This document shows, in pieces, positions 63,301 to 64,000 of a stretch of 64,000 bases of DNA. The stretch is from contig KL197744.1 in NCBI GenBank assembly GCA_000697665.1, positions 66,837-130,836 of the forward strand, read 5' to 3'. This DNA is from Jaapia argillacea MUCL 33604 (lineage: Eukaryota > Basidiomycota > Agaricomycetes > Jaapiales > Jaapiaceae). The notes under the pieces are model-generated. The model saw only the letters and a list, made by a program, of their open reading frames with translations. It made no database searches and was not told the DNA's origin. A program made the position numbers and the translations under genes. Numbering within the stretch: position 1 is the first letter of the stretch; each line of letters begins with the position of its first letter.

Positions 63301-64000
63301 TGGTGGAGACCTACAAAAGAATTCTGGGTGATGAGCATCCTGACACTCTGACTAGTATGGATAATCTAGCAATAACATACAGGAGTCAAGGGCAGTTGAA
63401 GAGGGCTGAAAAAATGCAGATTCAAGTACTGGAGGCCTGGAAAAGAATTCTGGGTGATGAGCATTCTGACACCCTGGCTAGCATGGGTGATCTGGCATGG
63501 ACATATAAGAGTCAAGGGCAGTTGAAGGAAGCTGAAAAGATGCAGATTCAAGTGGTAGAGGCCCGCAAGAGAATTCTGGGTCATGAGCATCCACACACTC
63601 TGGTGAGCATGAATAATCTGGCAATGATATACCAGAATCAAGGGCAGTTGAAGGAGGCTGAAAAGTTACAGATTCTAGTAGTTGAGGCCCGTGAGAGAAG
63701 TCTGGGTGATGAGCATCCTGACTCTCTGGCTAGCATGAATGATCTGGCATTGATATATCAGGTGCAAGTGCAGTGGAAGCAGGCTGAAAAAATGTGTGTT
63801 CATGTGGTGGAGGCCCGCAAGAGAATTCTGGGTAATGGGCATCCTGACACTCTGACTAGCATGAATAATCTGGCAATGATATACCAGAATCAAGGGCAGT
63901 GGAAGGAGGCTGAAAAGATGCAGATTCAAGTAGTGGAGACCCAGGAGAAAATTCTAGATGATGAGCATCCTGACTGTCTGGTTGGCATGAGTGATCTAGC
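60398..64000 (+). CDS. Patatin-like / NB-ARC / TPR (NLR-like STAND) gene, interrupted by one stop, runs off the window
   Basis: Fungal NLR-type architecture: effector domain, nucleotide switch, repeat sensor. Exons are 60398-60443, 60493-60631, 60693-60917, 60970-61908 and 61961 to beyond 64000. The N-terminal patatin domain has DGGGIRGL and the Asp-containing FIDAGIGCNNP, but the nucleophile motif reads GGTGTGG where patatins have GTSTGG: Ser is Gly (GGG at 60621-60623). The NB-ARC has the P-loop YGLGGVGKTQIA, Walker B WLLFLDNADD, and NILITT followed at once by an in-frame TGA (62190-62192) where the family has Arg (TTR-N). After the stop the frame stays open for 1.8 kb: GDLDLKDAGELLLRLV, YTMHSLVQAWIL, then at least seven 42-residue TPRs of kinesin-light-chain type. 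From about 61.14 kb the DNA is AT-rich and strongly CpG-depleted. It may be a recent pseudogene or encode a short patatin/P-loop protein. Confidence 0.88.
63055..64000 (+). repeat. 126 bp tandem repeats encoding TPR units
   Basis: Units begin near 63055, 63181, 63307, 63433, 63559, 63685, 63811 and 63937 (exact 126 bp spacing, 42 codons). DNA words such as AAGAGAATTCTGGGTGATGA recur almost unchanged, so the repeats are similar at DNA level and not only in protein. The array continues past the window. Confidence 0.92.

Overview
The window looks like nuclear DNA of a filamentous basidiomycete fungus, probably an agaricomycete. The protein-coding genes are split by many short GT..AG introns (about 45-75 nt). 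Core genes match fungal types: a pentafunctional AROM protein, an alternative NADH dehydrogenase, PEX19 and a TMEM184-like protein. The accessory genes (F-box/LRR-like proteins, secreted lipase and aspartic protease, ferric reductase, and a patatin/NB-ARC/TPR receptor-like gene) also fit such genomes. Two runs of N (13902-14366 and 27435-28112) interrupt the sequence. I found no rRNA, convincing tRNA or CRISPR array.

Layout. (1) 0-12.4 kb is dense housekeeping sequence: RPP1 (RNase P subunit, reverse strand) back to back with an arylamine N-acetyltransferase, then a type II NADH dehydrogenase of 16 exons, then ARO1. (2) 12.4-25.3 kb is a rearranged accessory block. It holds a tandem-repeat element (A), an assembly gap, an inverted duplication with two 3.27 kb arms (14956-18225 and 22008-25280) around a 3.8 kb spacer, and in the spacer a hypothetical gene and a second tandem-repeat element (B). 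The right arm carries the 5' half of an intact ferric reductase gene (24185-26845); the left arm carries a broken, truncated copy. (3) 26.8-30.4 kb is gene-poor and contains a gap, palindromes and a complete non-autonomous hAT-like element (29950-30393). (4) 30.9-36.5 kb has a small secreted protein, a hypothetical gene and two tandem F-box genes that share duplicated upstream sequence. (5) 37.5-48.8 kb has PEX19, a class 3 lipase, a peroxiredoxin with signals for both mitochondria and peroxisomes, a TMEM184/DUF300 protein and a third F-box gene. (6) 49-59 kb has a 490 bp tandem duplication, a GPI-type aspartic protease, an inverted decayed copy of it, and a decayed copy of the lipase. (7) 60.4 kb to the end is a patatin-NB-ARC-TPR (NLR-like) gene that runs off the window.

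Common theme. Almost every accessory family here is present as a pair: an apparently intact gene plus a nearby, often inverted, decayed or diverged copy (ferric reductase, aspartic protease, lipase, F-box). The most unusual items are the 77 bp core that lies in the wrong orientation inside the inverted duplication, and the NLR-like gene. The latter lacks the patatin nucleophile, carries one in-frame stop and changes abruptly from CpG-rich to strongly CpG-depleted sequence within one exon. All exon limits were worked out by eye from reading frame, splice consensus and family motifs.
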